Assembly (NCBI RefSeq): GCF_900110115.1 | Contig: NZ_FOCM01000001.1 | Coordinates: forward strand, 496,001 to 560,000 | Reading direction: 5' to 3' | From: Palleronia pelagia | Lineage (GTDB): Bacteria > Pseudomonadota > Alphaproteobacteria > Rhodobacterales > Rhodobacteraceae | DNA: 64,000 nucleotides | Shown here: piece after piece, positions 43,230-51,839 of the stretch | Layout of the letters: each line of letters begins with the position of its first letter | How positions within the stretch are numbered: the first letter of the stretch is position 1 | Position numbers and translations under genes: made by a program | Notes under the pieces: generated by a model | The model's database searches: none | The model's input: only the letters and a program-made list of their open reading frames with translations | Told to the model about the DNA's origin: nothing

Positions 43230-43399
43230 CAGTATCTCCATTGCGTTCGGCTTGGTGATCGCCAGATGGTCCGCCCGCGACAGAGGAAAACCCGTCGCGC
43301 CGCTGAGAATTGTATCGGTCTGTCGCAGACCCGGTGGATGATACACACCGCGACAAAATTCGTTGTGACCCCGAGGTGTTTCGTCCGATATGAGGCCGC

Positions 43400-44119
43400 A
43401 TGGCACAGCCGCCGCATATCCTTGTCGTGGACGACCACGCGCAGATCCGCGAAAGCGTGACGCGCTATCTCGAACGCAACGGGATGCGGGCCACGGCTGC
43501 GAAGGACGCCGCCGAGATGGACGCGAAACTGGCGGCTGGGCAGTTCGACCTTGTGGTGCTGGACGTGATGATGCCGGGCGAGGACGGCCTGTCCGCCTGC
43601 CGCAGGCTGAGCGCCGAGGCGACGGTTCCGATCATCATGCTGACCGCGCTCGACGGCGAGACGGATCGCATCGTCGGGCTCGAGACCGGGGCGGACGATT
43701 ACCTTGCCAAACCCTTCAACCCCCGCGAATTGCTGGCGCGGATCAGGTCCGTCCTGCGGCGCAGCACCCGCGACGACCGGCTTGCGGGTCGCCTGGCGGG
43801 GCAGCGGGTGCGGTTCGGGCACCTGACGCTCGACACCGACCGGCAGACCCTGTCGGGCGCCGCGCGGGGGGAGATCCCCCTGACCGATTCCGAGTTCCGC
43901 CTTCTGGTCGTGCTGCTGGAGCGCGCGCGGCTGGTTCTGAGCCGCGACCAGCTTCTTGACCTGACGGCGGGCCGTTCGGCGGGGCCCATGGACCGGACCA
44001 TCGACAACCAGATCAGCCGCCTGCGCCGCAAGATCGAACCCGACGTGCTGCGCCCCACGATCATCAAGACGGTGCGCAACGGCGGCTATTGCCTGGCCGT
44101 GGATGTCGCGCCCGTCTGA
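43400..44119 (+). CDS. OmpR-family response regulator of the copper cluster
   Basis: 239 aa. The receiver domain has paired acidic residues (VVDDH), the phospho-acceptor Asp in VVLDVMMPGEDG (about residue 54) and Lys in YLAKPFN. The C-terminal winged-helix domain ends RPTIIKTVRNGGYCLA. It is followed with a one-base overlap by its kinase. The position in the middle of copper genes suggests control of them, but no target site was recognised. Confidence 0.87.
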   Translation: MAQPPHILVVDDHAQIRESVTRYLERNGMRATAAKDAAEMDAKLAAGQFDLVVLDVMMPGEDGLSACRRLSAEATVPIIMLTALDGETDRIVGLETGADDYLAKPFNPRELLARIRSVLRRSTRDDRLAGRLAGQRVRFGHLTLDTDRQTLSGAARGEIPLTDSEFRLLVVLLERARLVLSRDQLLDLTAGRSAGPMDRTIDNQISRLRRKIEPDVLRPTIIKTVRNGGYCLAVDVAPV

Positions 44120-45528
44120 TGACGCTCGGGCGCCCTACATCCCTGAGGGTCCAGCTGATCCTGCTGGTGGTGGCCGCCCTGGCCGCGGCGCAGGGTGTGA
44201 GCCTTCTGCTTTTCGCCGATGAACGCAGTCTCGCTATCCGGGCCGCGCTGGGGTTCGAAGCCGCCGGGCGGGCGGCGAATGTCGCGCGCCTGATCGAGGA
44301 GGCGCCGCCCGATCTGCACGGCTCGATCATTCGCGCGGCGAACTCGCCCCTCGTGCGCTTCGAGCTGTCGGACACGGCCGAGGTCCGGCACATGGATCAC
44401 TCGGCCGGCGGGGTCGTCGAAGCCCGGATACGGACGTTGCTGGATGACGGGTTCAGCCGCGATATCCGCGTCGAGCTGCACCAAGTCGAAGGGCAGCTCA
44501 TGCCGCTGCCGAACCTGTCGCCCGAGATGACCGACATGCACGCGGCCATGATGCGCGGCGAGCTGACGGCGGTCGAGATGAACCTGTCCATTGCACTCGC
44601 GGGTGGCGGCTGGCTGAATGTCGGGACGCGGTTCGAGCGACCGCCGATCCAGTGGCCCCTCCACGCGCCCCTGACCTTCGCTATTTCGGCGGCGGTGCTG
44701 CTGGTCGCCGTGATCTGGTTCGTGATGGCGCGGCTGACCGGTCCGCTCAGGCGATTGGCGGGGGCGGCCGACAGGCTCGGGCGGGGCGAGGATGTCGGCG
44801 CGTTGCCCGTGGCCGGTCCGACCGAGGTGCGCGACCTGACCGTCGCGTTCAACCGGATGCAGGACCGGCTGACCCGGTTCGTCGGCGACCGGACCCGGAT
44901 GCTGGCCGCCTTGGGCCATGATCTGCGCTCGCCGCTCACTGCGTTGCGGGTGCGCGCCGAGATGGTCGACGACGACGAAACGCGCGACAGCCTCGTCGCG
45001 TCGGTGGAAGAGATGCAGGGCATGGTCGACGCGACCCTGACATTCGCCCGCGGCCTGACCGGCTCGGAGCCGCCCGAGAGCGTGGACCTGCGCGCCTTCC
45101 TCGATGGCCTGCGCCACGACATGCACGGCGCTTTCGAGATCGCTCCGGGCCCGGCCGTCACCCTGCGCCTGCGGCCCGCGGCCCTGCGCCGGGCGCTGCG
45201 CAACCTGATCGAAAACGCCCGACGATATGGCGGTGGCGCTATGGTCGGCTGGTCGCGGCAGGACGACGCCGTGATCGTGACTGTGGACGACGCGGGGCCT
45301 GGCATTCCTGCCGTCCAGCTCGAACAGGTTTTCGATCCGTTCTACCGGCTCGAATCCTCGCGGTCGCGCGAGACCGGGGGACATGGCCTGGGCCTGTCCA
45401 TCGCGCGCACGATCGTCCGAGCCCACGGTGGCGACATCACGCTTCGCAACCTCAAAGGGGGCGGCCTGCGCGCCGCGGTCTTTATCCCGATTGCGGTATC
45501 GACAGCGGACGCCGTGACGCCAATTTGA
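44119..45528 (+). CDS. Sensor histidine kinase of the copper cluster
   Basis: 469 aa from ATG 44119. Two helices (about residues 11-31 and 188-208) bracket a periplasmic domain holding Met/His residues (SPEMTDMHAAMMRGE), plausible for metal sensing. HAMP, HisKA with GHDLRSPLTALR as H box, and HATPase with RNLIENARRYGG (N box) and DDAGPGIP plus GGHGLGLSIAR (G boxes) follow. It is the partner of the preceding regulator. Confidence 0.86.
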   Translation: MTLGRPTSLRVQLILLVVAALAAAQGVSLLLFADERSLAIRAALGFEAAGRAANVARLIEEAPPDLHGSIIRAANSPLVRFELSDTAEVRHMDHSAGGVVEARIRTLLDDGFSRDIRVELHQVEGQLMPLPNLSPEMTDMHAAMMRGELTAVEMNLSIALAGGGWLNVGTRFERPPIQWPLHAPLTFAISAAVLLVAVIWFVMARLTGPLRRLAGAADRLGRGEDVGALPVAGPTEVRDLTVAFNRMQDRLTRFVGDRTRMLAALGHDLRSPLTALRVRAEMVDDDETRDSLVASVEEMQGMVDATLTFARGLTGSEPPESVDLRAFLDGLRHDMHGAFEIAPGPAVTLRLRPAALRRALRNLIENARRYGGGAMVGWSRQDDAVIVTVDDAGPGIPAVQLEQVFDPFYRLESSRSRETGGHGLGLSIARTIVRAHGGDITLRNLKGGGLRAAVFIPIAVSTADAVTPI

Positions 45529-45592
45529 CATCTTTATTTTGGAATATGATATGCTGCCGCAACGGCTCAATTCGCATGCGGAGGGATAGCAG

Positions 45593-45826
45593 ATGATGTG
45601 GGGTAGCGGGCACGGGATATTCGGTGGGCTTTGGATGATCCTGTTCTGGGGGATCATCATCGCCCTGATTGTCTGGGCGGTCATGGCCCTGCGCGGAAAA
45701 GGGGGCAATGGCGGGCCCGACGCGACGGGGCGGCCCGACGCGCTGGAGACCCTTCGCGAGCGGCTGGCCAAGGGCGAGATCGACGAAGAGGAGTTCCGTC
45801 GCCGCAAGGCCGCGCTGGACGAATGA
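45593..45826 (+). CDS. SHOCT-domain small membrane protein
   Basis: 77 aa. One helix (about residues 13-33, WMILFWGIIIALIVWAVMAL) is followed by a short linker and the C-terminal SHOCT motif ALETLRERLAKGEIDEEEF. SHOCT proteins of this size often accompany copper resistance and two-component genes; the role is unknown. It has GGAGGGA upstream and lies 64 bp after the kinase. Confidence 0.8.
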   Translation: MMWGSGHGIFGGLWMILFWGIIIALIVWAVMALRGKGGNGGPDATGRPDALETLRERLAKGEIDEEEFRRRKAALDE

Positions 45827-45863
45827 CCCGACATTCGGGCCCAGGCCGCGCGGCCCGGATGCG

Positions 45864-47984
45864 TCACTCGGTCGACGCGGTCCGGTCCTTGGCAGGTTCG
45901 CCGTCGCCGGTGGCAGAGCGGAGCGCCGCAAGCACGGCATCGGCGGACAGGATTTCCGACAGCACGATCCCGTCCGGCGCGCCAGGACCATAGACGGCGC
46001 TGAACGGGATGCCGTAGCGTCCGAAACGCTCGAGGTAGCGCGCGATACCATCGTCGGGCCGGGTCCAGTCCGCCTGCATCGCGACGACCCCGTCGGCTTG
46101 CAGCGCCGTTCGCACCGGGTCGCGGTCAATGACCAGCGCCTTGTTCGCCTTGCAGGTCAGGCACCAATCCGCCGTCACGTCCAAGAAGACGACGCGCCCT
46201 TGGGACACGTTGCGCGCGATGTCCGCCCGGTCGAACGTGTTCCAGTCCAGCGACGCGCGCGCGGCGGACGGGGCAGGGGCCTCCTGCAAACGCGGGGCCG
46301 TGGCCAGCGCCAGCGCGGCACAGACCGCGACCACGGGCCAGCGGGCCACCGGAGGCAGGCGGCGGACCGACAGGGCCAACACCAGCAGGGCCGACAGCCC
46401 GCCGACGGCCAGCGCGGCGGCCGGCCCGGCGACCCCGACCATCACGAACAGGAGCCACGCGACGGTCCCCGCCAGCAGCGCGCCGAGGACCAGCTTCAGC
46501 CCCGTCATCCAACGGCCGGGTTTCGGCATCCAGGCGACCGCGCGGGGGAACGCGGCGACGGCAAGATACGGCACGGCCAGCCCGACCCCCAGCCCGGTGA
46601 AGACGATGAAGATGTCGACGCCGCGCCCGGCCAGTGCGAAGGTGATCGCGGTGCCCAGGAACGGTGCCGAGCACGGGGTCGCCATGACCGCGCCGAAGAG
46701 TCCGGTCAGGAAATCGGCCGCGCGGCCCTGGCTGCCCCCGGCATTCGCAAGCCAGGTCTGGAGACGCGACGGCAGGACCACCTCGAACCCGCCGAGCATG
46801 TTCGTCGCGAAGACCGACAGGATCAGGATCATCAGCGCCAGGAAAACCGGGCTCTGGAATTGCAGCCCCCAACCCACCGTGACACCGGCGCGTTGCAGCA
46901 GGAACAGGACCAGCGCCAGAACCCACATGAAGCTGAGCACCCCCAGCGCGGCGGCGAGGAACCCGGCGCGCACGTCCCACCGGTCGCGGGCGCCGTGCCT
47001 GACCACCGACGACAGCTTGATCGACAGGACTGGCAGGACGCAGGGCATGGCGTTCAGGATCAGACCGCCCAGGAACGCCACAAGGGCGATCGACACCAGC
47101 GTCCCCATGGCGGGACCGGCAACCGACGACGTGAACGGCGGGGCAGGGGCCGTTTCAACCCGGTCCGGTTCCAGCGTGACGGCGCGGTCCAGCCCGTCGG
47201 TGACAGTCAGCATCGCCTCTTCTACCGTCGCCTCGCCTCCTGACAGGACCGGAAACGTCGCCCAGAGGTCGCGCCCGCCATCGCCCAGACGGATATCGGG
47301 TGTGCCGAAGGCGGTGCCGGTGCCGAGTTCGGGAAAGATGTCGGGGCTGCGAAAGGCGGTCGCGCCGCGCAGCGCGACGGTCAGGGTCGTGGCGTCCGCG
47401 TCCAGGTAATAGGCGGCCGAAGCGATGCCGCTCTCGGGGCCGGGCACGGGCACCCGAGCGGCGAACGCGGCGATACGAGTTGCGGCCTCGGTGTCGATCC
47501 CGGCGCCGCGCGGCAGCGACAGGCTCAGCTCGAAATCCTGCGGCACGCAGATGTCCGAGCACACCAGCAGCGACACAAGCGCCTTCAGCCGTGCGGGCGC
47601 GCCCGGCCGGTCGAGCGCGATGCGAAGCGGAAACACGACCTCGTCGCGATAGCCAAAATTCTCGATTCCGAATGCGGTGAACCGTTCGGGTGCGGGCCAG
47701 AGAAAGCTGACCCCGGCGATGTTCTCGGACCCCGCCCAGTCGATCGACGGGGGAATGCCGACCTCGCCCGGGGAGCGCCAGTAGGTTTTCCAGCCGTCGC
47801 CCAGCTTCAGGTCCAGCCCGGCGGACAAGGTTCCGGCCCCTTCGGGAACGCCGTCCTGTGCCGTGATCAGCCGCGCGGTCACGGCCGGGGATGTCTGGGG
47901 GTCCGAGGATGCGGCCATCCCGCCCTCGGGCAGGCCCGCCACGGCCAGCGCGAGGAACAGCGCGCGCCAAAGCCGGATCAGCAT
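45864..47984 (-). CDS. scsB: ScsB/DsbD-type thiol-disulfide interchange membrane protein
   Basis: 706 aa with a signal peptide. Its N-terminal periplasmic DsbD-alpha-like region has a Cys pair in CSDICVPQ. A central eight-helix domain has the two redox cysteines in AMPCVLPVLSIK and ATPCSAPFLG. The C-terminal thioredoxin-like domain has the WCLTC site. It carries electrons from the cytoplasm to periplasmic partners, here probably the DsbA-like protein encoded next to it. The pair matches the layout of the suppressor-of-copper-sensitivity (Scs) system. Confidence 0.82.
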   Translation of the reverse strand: MLIRLWRALFLALAVAGLPEGGMAASSDPQTSPAVTARLITAQDGVPEGAGTLSAGLDLKLGDGWKTYWRSPGEVGIPPSIDWAGSENIAGVSFLWPAPERFTAFGIENFGYRDEVVFPLRIALDRPGAPARLKALVSLLVCSDICVPQDFELSLSLPRGAGIDTEAATRIAAFAARVPVPGPESGIASAAYYLDADATTLTVALRGATAFRSPDIFPELGTGTAFGTPDIRLGDGGRDLWATFPVLSGGEATVEEAMLTVTDGLDRAVTLEPDRVETAPAPPFTSSVAGPAMGTLVSIALVAFLGGLILNAMPCVLPVLSIKLSSVVRHGARDRWDVRAGFLAAALGVLSFMWVLALVLFLLQRAGVTVGWGLQFQSPVFLALMILILSVFATNMLGGFEVVLPSRLQTWLANAGGSQGRAADFLTGLFGAVMATPCSAPFLGTAITFALAGRGVDIFIVFTGLGVGLAVPYLAVAAFPRAVAWMPKPGRWMTGLKLVLGALLAGTVAWLLFVMVGVAGPAAALAVGGLSALLVLALSVRRLPPVARWPVVAVCAALALATAPRLQEAPAPSAARASLDWNTFDRADIARNVSQGRVVFLDVTADWCLTCKANKALVIDRDPVRTALQADGVVAMQADWTRPDDGIARYLERFGRYGIPFSAVYGPGAPDGIVLSEILSADAVLAALRSATGDGEPAKDRTASTE

Positions 47985-48748
47985 ACCGAAGTCCAGCCTT
48001 CGGCGCGTTCCAGCGCGACGATCTTCTCCAGCACGTTTGTGTCGATCTGGCCTTGGATGACGGTCTTGCCGATCACCAGCGCGGGGGTTCCCACAAAGCC
48101 GAAGATTTGCGCCAGCGCCGCCGAGGTCCGGATCTCTTCCAGGACGTCCGCACTATTCATGTCCGCCACCAATTGCCGGTGGTCCAGGCCCACCGACTCG
48201 GACAGGGCCTCGAGGTAGCCGTCGGTCGCCCGGAACGGGGACGAGATCAGATGTTCCTGGAAGCGGACATAGGCCCCTTGCCTCTTGGCGGCGAGCGCGG
48301 CTTTCGCCGCCAGACGGGAGGTATCCCCCAGCAACGGCAATTCGTGCCAGACGACGCGGACGTCGTCGTCCAGCCAGTCGGCGAGGCTTGCGATCTCTTT
48401 CGTCTGAACCCGGCAATAGGGGCAGTAGAAATCCGAAAATGACGCGATCGGGACCGTGTCCGGGTCATCATTTGCATCGCCGTAAAGCGCCGGGCAGATC
48501 GCGCCGCGCACGTGTGTGATCGGTAGCTCGGCATCCATGTCCGAGGGGCCGTCGAGACCCACGAAGGCCGCACCCGCCAGGCTGCTCGATCCGGCGGCCA
48601 TCCGGCGGAAGCCGGGCGGGTCCGCCATGGGCCGAAATTCGGGCAGGGGGGTGAAGCGGTCGATTAGGTCGCGCGCCACGGGCACGGCGCCCGCGACCAG
48701 CGCGACGCCGCCGGCGGCCATTAAACGCCTGCGCGCCAGATTGATCAT
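47978..48748 (-). CDS. DsbA/ScsC-like periplasmic thiol oxidoreductase
   Basis: 256 aa. The twin-arginine-like N-terminus (NLARRRLMAAGGVALVAG) is followed by a DsbA-type thioredoxin fold with the active site FYCPYC (about residues 109-114) and the cis-Pro loop GFVGTPALVIG. Such proteins repair or hold thiols damaged by copper and may bind Cu(I). Its end overlaps the start of the DsbD/ScsB gene by seven bases, so the reductase and its client are co-translated. Confidence 0.8.
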   Translation of the reverse strand: MINLARRRLMAAGGVALVAGAVPVARDLIDRFTPLPEFRPMADPPGFRRMAAGSSSLAGAAFVGLDGPSDMDAELPITHVRGAICPALYGDANDDPDTVPIASFSDFYCPYCRVQTKEIASLADWLDDDVRVVWHELPLLGDTSRLAAKAALAAKRQGAYVRFQEHLISSPFRATDGYLEALSESVGLDHRQLVADMNSADVLEEIRTSAALAQIFGFVGTPALVIGKTVIQGQIDTNVLEKIVALERAEGWTSVC

Positions 48749-48806
48749 GGCTCAGCCATTTGGGGAAAGGCGGTTGGCGCGGTTGGGATATGCGCGGCCA
48801 TGGCGA

Positions 48807-49136
48807 TCAGTCGGGGGCCGCGCGCAGGAGGACCTCGGCCGCATCACCGCGGTCGGCCGGGCCCTGTCGCGCCTTATCGCTCGTGACGCTATACCTGACG
48901 GTGGGCGCGTCCGCTCCGTGACAGGATTTTTCCTTGACGCGGTGCAGAAGCAGATGCGCACCGACACACAACACCAGCGGCGCGAATAGGCCCGCATTGC
49001 GCCACAGCCCGTCGGCCCCGCCGCCGGAAAGGAAAAAGGCCGCCACCGGCGCGAGCATTACCGCGCAACAGGCTATCATTCCGTATGTCATCAGCTTGCG
49101 CTGCTTCGGGGCCGTTCCAGGTGCGTCCATGGCCAT
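48807..49136 (-). CDS. Small two-helix membrane protein with C-terminal SCH motif
   Basis: 109 aa from ATG 49136, which has GGAAGGA upstream. Two helices are predicted (about residues 16-35 and 46-64), the first with a vicinal Cys pair (YGMIACCAVML) and the second followed by HLLLHRVKEKSCH. This is similar to small membrane proteins (DUF2933-like) in copper and mercury clusters that could pass metal through Cys/His. Identity not certain. Confidence 0.6.
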   Translation of the reverse strand: MAMDAPGTAPKQRKLMTYGMIACCAVMLAPVAAFFLSGGGADGLWRNAGLFAPLVLCVGAHLLLHRVKEKSCHGADAPTVRYSVTSDKARQGPADRGDAAEVLLRAAPD

Positions 49137-49163
49137 TATCGATCCTTCCAAATCCGCCGCCAT

Positions 49164-49191
49164 ATGCCGTTTTACCGCCGGGGAAGGTCAA
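49164..49191 (-). promoter_or_regulatory. Candidate MerR-family promoter of the small membrane gene
   Basis: On the minus strand a TTGACC box (49191-49186) is followed by TTCC and, after a 19-base spacer, by CATATG. The long spacer and the TTGACCTTCC start equal those of the copA promoter at 54372. The right half of the dyad is not conserved, so the call is tentative. Confidence 0.3.
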
Positions 49192-49300
49192 GGATACAAA
49201 GCTTTACATTTCTCGCGGTTTTGTCAGGTGGATCGCGGCGGGTTCTCGGGTAGTTACCCTGTCGACCGTGACCAAGGGGCGAGATCGAAGAGCAGACGAC

Positions 49301-49318
49301 CCTTCCGGGCGCCGGAGG
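49301..49318 (+). promoter_or_regulatory. CueR-like dyad upstream of the cytochrome operon
   Basis: CCTTCC-N7-GGAGG at 49301-49318 has exactly the geometry of the dyad in front of copA (54376-54393). It stands 76 bp before the first cytochrome gene. No good -35 box is seen, so this may be chance. Confidence 0.3.
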
Positions 49319-49393
49319 TGCAAGGAGATGGAATTCGGGACGTGCCCGCCGCAGCATCCGCCCATGATCCCGCGATGAGACGAAGGACGACGC

Positions 49394-49852
49394 ATGGACA
49401 AGTTGACCGTTGTGGTGGCGGGCGTGCTGATTGCCGGGATCGGTGCCGTCGGCTGGCAGATGTTCGCCGCGGGGCCGCAGGGGGCGGGCCATTCGATGGC
49501 ACCGCCGGACACGACCGCCCTGGCCGAGGGCGCGCCGATCGTCGAGGTGCGACTGCCCGATGAGCTTTCGGGCAACGCCGAGCTGGGGAAATCGATCTTC
49601 GAGGCCAAGTGCGCCACGTGCCACGGCCAGAACGCTGCGGGACAGAACGGTGTCGCGCCGCCGCTGGTCCACCAGATTTACGAACCCGGGCATCATTCCG
49701 ACATGGCCTTCGTGATGGCAGCCCAGAACGGAGTGCGGGCGCATCACTGGCGCTTCGGCAACATGCCGCCCGTTGACGGCGTCACGCAGGGTGACGTCAA
49801 GATGGTGACAGCTTACGTTCGGGAATTACAGCGGGCCAACGGGATCGAGTGA
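49394..49852 (+). CDS. Membrane-anchored monoheme cytochrome c
   Basis: 152 aa. There is an N-terminal anchor (about residues 4-24) and a class I cytochrome domain with the heme site CATCHG (about residues 76-81). A distal Met is probably in FGNMPPV (about 121-127). It is first of five genes on the plus strand that hold three further c-type cytochromes and a multicopper oxidase, so it probably accepts or delivers electrons in copper oxidation. Confidence 0.82.
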   Translation: MDKLTVVVAGVLIAGIGAVGWQMFAAGPQGAGHSMAPPDTTALAEGAPIVEVRLPDELSGNAELGKSIFEAKCATCHGQNAAGQNGVAPPLVHQIYEPGHHSDMAFVMAAQNGVRAHHWRFGNMPPVDGVTQGDVKMVTAYVRELQRANGIE

Positions 49853-50193
49853 TGATAGCGCGGTATGCGGTAGTCCTGTTGAACGCGTTCGTTCTTGGCG
49901 CCTTGCTGCTGTTCGCGGCCGAGGCAAAGGCCGGGATCGGGCATGGTGACGACCTAACCGTTGCGGCCCACCTCACGGCTTCGACCGACGCCCATGCGGG
50001 CGACCATACCCACGACGACCGCATCGACCATTGCCACCCGGGCCTCGATTGCTTCAGCCCCGTGGTCTTCAGCCTTCGGGTCGGTGTGCATCCGCCGGAA
50101 GCGGTGACCGCCGCCGATTACCTCTCCACCTGCCACGCCTATGACGGCATATCGCCGGGGCTGGACGTTCCGCCACCGCGCCTCCGGGCCTGA
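49852..50193 (+). CDS. Small exported His/Cys protein (DUF2946-like)
   Basis: 113 aa from ATG 49852, which shares one base with the cytochrome stop. The signal peptide ends near AEAKA. The mature part has clustered His (HAGDHTHDDRIDHCH) and Cys (DCF, STCHA), and ends in PPPRLRA. It resembles the 125-aa protein at 40858 in layout, suggesting metal binding. No firm family. Confidence 0.5.
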   Translation: MIARYAVVLLNAFVLGALLLFAAEAKAGIGHGDDLTVAAHLTASTDAHAGDHTHDDRIDHCHPGLDCFSPVVFSLRVGVHPPEAVTAADYLSTCHAYDGISPGLDVPPPRLRA

Positions 50194-50236
50194 TCTTGGA
50201 CCACACCGAAATCAGACCTTGCGGAGACGAGAAACA

Positions 50237-50827
50237 ATGAAGATCACCACTACCCTGGCAGCGATTGCCATGACCGGAACGACCGTGGCCGCGCTGGCCC
50301 ATAGCGGCGCGACCGGCATCGTGAAAGAGCGTATGGACGGCATGAAGGCCATGGGCGATGCCGTGAAATCCGTCGCGCCGATGATGCGCGGCGAGATGGA
50401 ATACGACGCCGACACCATGCGCGCGGCCGCCCGCACGTTCCAGCAGCACGCGGGCGAGGCCATGACCGAGCTGTTCCCCGAAGGCTCGGGCGGGATGCCG
50501 TCCGAGGCGAAGGATGCCGTCTGGGAGGACTGGGACGCGTTCGCAGACCTTGCCGATCGGTTGGCCGTCTATGCCGAGGGGCTGGAAGGCGCCGCCGGAA
50601 ACGGCATGGGGCAGGGCGGCCAGATGGGCACCGGGTCGATGATGGGCGGCGGGTCCATGACGGGCGACGCCTCGGGCATGATGGGCGGCAGCGCGATGAT
50701 GGGCGCCGGCGGATCTGACATGATGACCGCCGAGCACATCGCCGAGATGCCGGTTGATGCAGCCTTCACCATGACCACCGAGGTCTGCTCGGCCTGCCAT
50801 TCGCGGTTCCGAGCGGAAGACGGCTGA
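50237..50827 (+). CDS. Cytochrome c' (class II) with Met-rich insertion
   Basis: 196 aa with a signal peptide (about residues 1-21). It is a four-helix cytochrome c' type protein with the heme site near the C-terminus (CSACH, C184-H188) as usual for class II. Between helices three and four, residues 121-163 form an insertion of Gly, Ser and eleven Met (MMGGGSM, GMMGG and the like). That resembles Met-rich copper-binding loops and is not normal for the family. Confidence 0.78.
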   Translation: MKITTTLAAIAMTGTTVAALAHSGATGIVKERMDGMKAMGDAVKSVAPMMRGEMEYDADTMRAAARTFQQHAGEAMTELFPEGSGGMPSEAKDAVWEDWDAFADLADRLAVYAEGLEGAAGNGMGQGGQMGTGSMMGGGSMTGDASGMMGGSAMMGAGGSDMMTAEHIAEMPVDAAFTMTTEVCSACHSRFRAEDG

Positions 50828-50829
50828 CC

Positions 50830-51783
50830 ATGGGCAGGATCGTCTTGTGGACGGCCGGCGCGGCGGCATTCGGTGTCGCCGCGCTGAGCGCCGTGATCGC
50901 CTGGCCCGTGGGAAGCGCGCCCGGACCCATCGGGCTTCAGGGCAACGCCCAGCGGGGCGCCTATCTCGCGCGCGCGAGCGGATGCATCGCGTGCCATTCG
51001 AATTTCGAGGACGGCGGTGCTCCCCTCGCGGGCGGGGCGCCCCTGCAAACCGATTTCGGGACCTTCTATCCGCCGAACCTGACCACCGATCCCGATCACG
51101 GGATCGGCGACTGGACGGCCGAATCCTTTGCCAAGGCCGTCCGGCAGGGCGTGGCCCCGGATGGCGACCCCTATTACCCGTCCTTCCCCTATCCGTTCTA
51201 CGCCGAGTTCTCGGACCAGCAGATGGCCGACCTATGGGCCGCGTTCCAGACCGTCGCTCCGGTGGCCGAGTCGGCGCCCGACCACGATGTCGGCTTCCCC
51301 TTCGATCAGCGCTGGGGGCTGAAGCTGTGGCGCGCAGCCTTCTTCTACGACCCGATGACCGACCCGGTGCCGGGGCGCAGCGAGGCGTGGAACCGCGGGC
51401 GCGAACTGGTGCGCGGCGCCGCCCATTGCGGGGCCTGCCACACCCCGCGCAACCTGGCCGGGGGCCGTGACCTGGGGGCGGTCTTCGCGGGCAATCCCGC
51501 GCTTCCCGGCGAGGGCAAGGCGCCGTCGATCCGGCCCGGCGCGCTGGCCGAGGGCGGCTGGACGGTGTCGTCGCTGTCCTACGCGCTGAAATCCGGCCTC
51601 ACGCCGTCGGGCGACGCCTTCGGCGGCAGCATGGCCGAGGTCGTGCGCGAGGGGACGCGATTCCTGTCCGACGCCGATCGCGACGCCATGGCGACCTACC
51701 TGCTGGAAGGCGAGGACGGCGGGCGCGAGCGCCTGGCCCAACGCGGCCCGGACGCGGCCAGTGCCACCGGGAAACCCGAATGA
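50830..51783 (+). CDS. Diheme cytochrome c
   Basis: 317 aa with an N-terminal anchor or signal (about residues 5-25). There are two class I heme domains with CIACH (C52-H56) and CGACH (C200-H204). The PNLTTDPDHGIG motif after the first heme and the sequence around the second are like the cytochrome subunit of membrane alcohol or sugar dehydrogenases, normally a three-heme protein; here only two sites are seen. It follows cytochrome c' by two bases. Confidence 0.82.
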   Translation: MGRIVLWTAGAAAFGVAALSAVIAWPVGSAPGPIGLQGNAQRGAYLARASGCIACHSNFEDGGAPLAGGAPLQTDFGTFYPPNLTTDPDHGIGDWTAESFAKAVRQGVAPDGDPYYPSFPYPFYAEFSDQQMADLWAAFQTVAPVAESAPDHDVGFPFDQRWGLKLWRAAFFYDPMTDPVPGRSEAWNRGRELVRGAAHCGACHTPRNLAGGRDLGAVFAGNPALPGEGKAPSIRPGALAEGGWTVSSLSYALKSGLTPSGDAFGGSMAEVVREGTRFLSDADRDAMATYLLEGEDGGRERLAQRGPDAASATGKPE

Positions 51784-51839
51784 TCAGATCGCGGGATGTG
51801 CGCACACGAAGCGCCCCGCGTAGCAGATGGAGCGACAAG

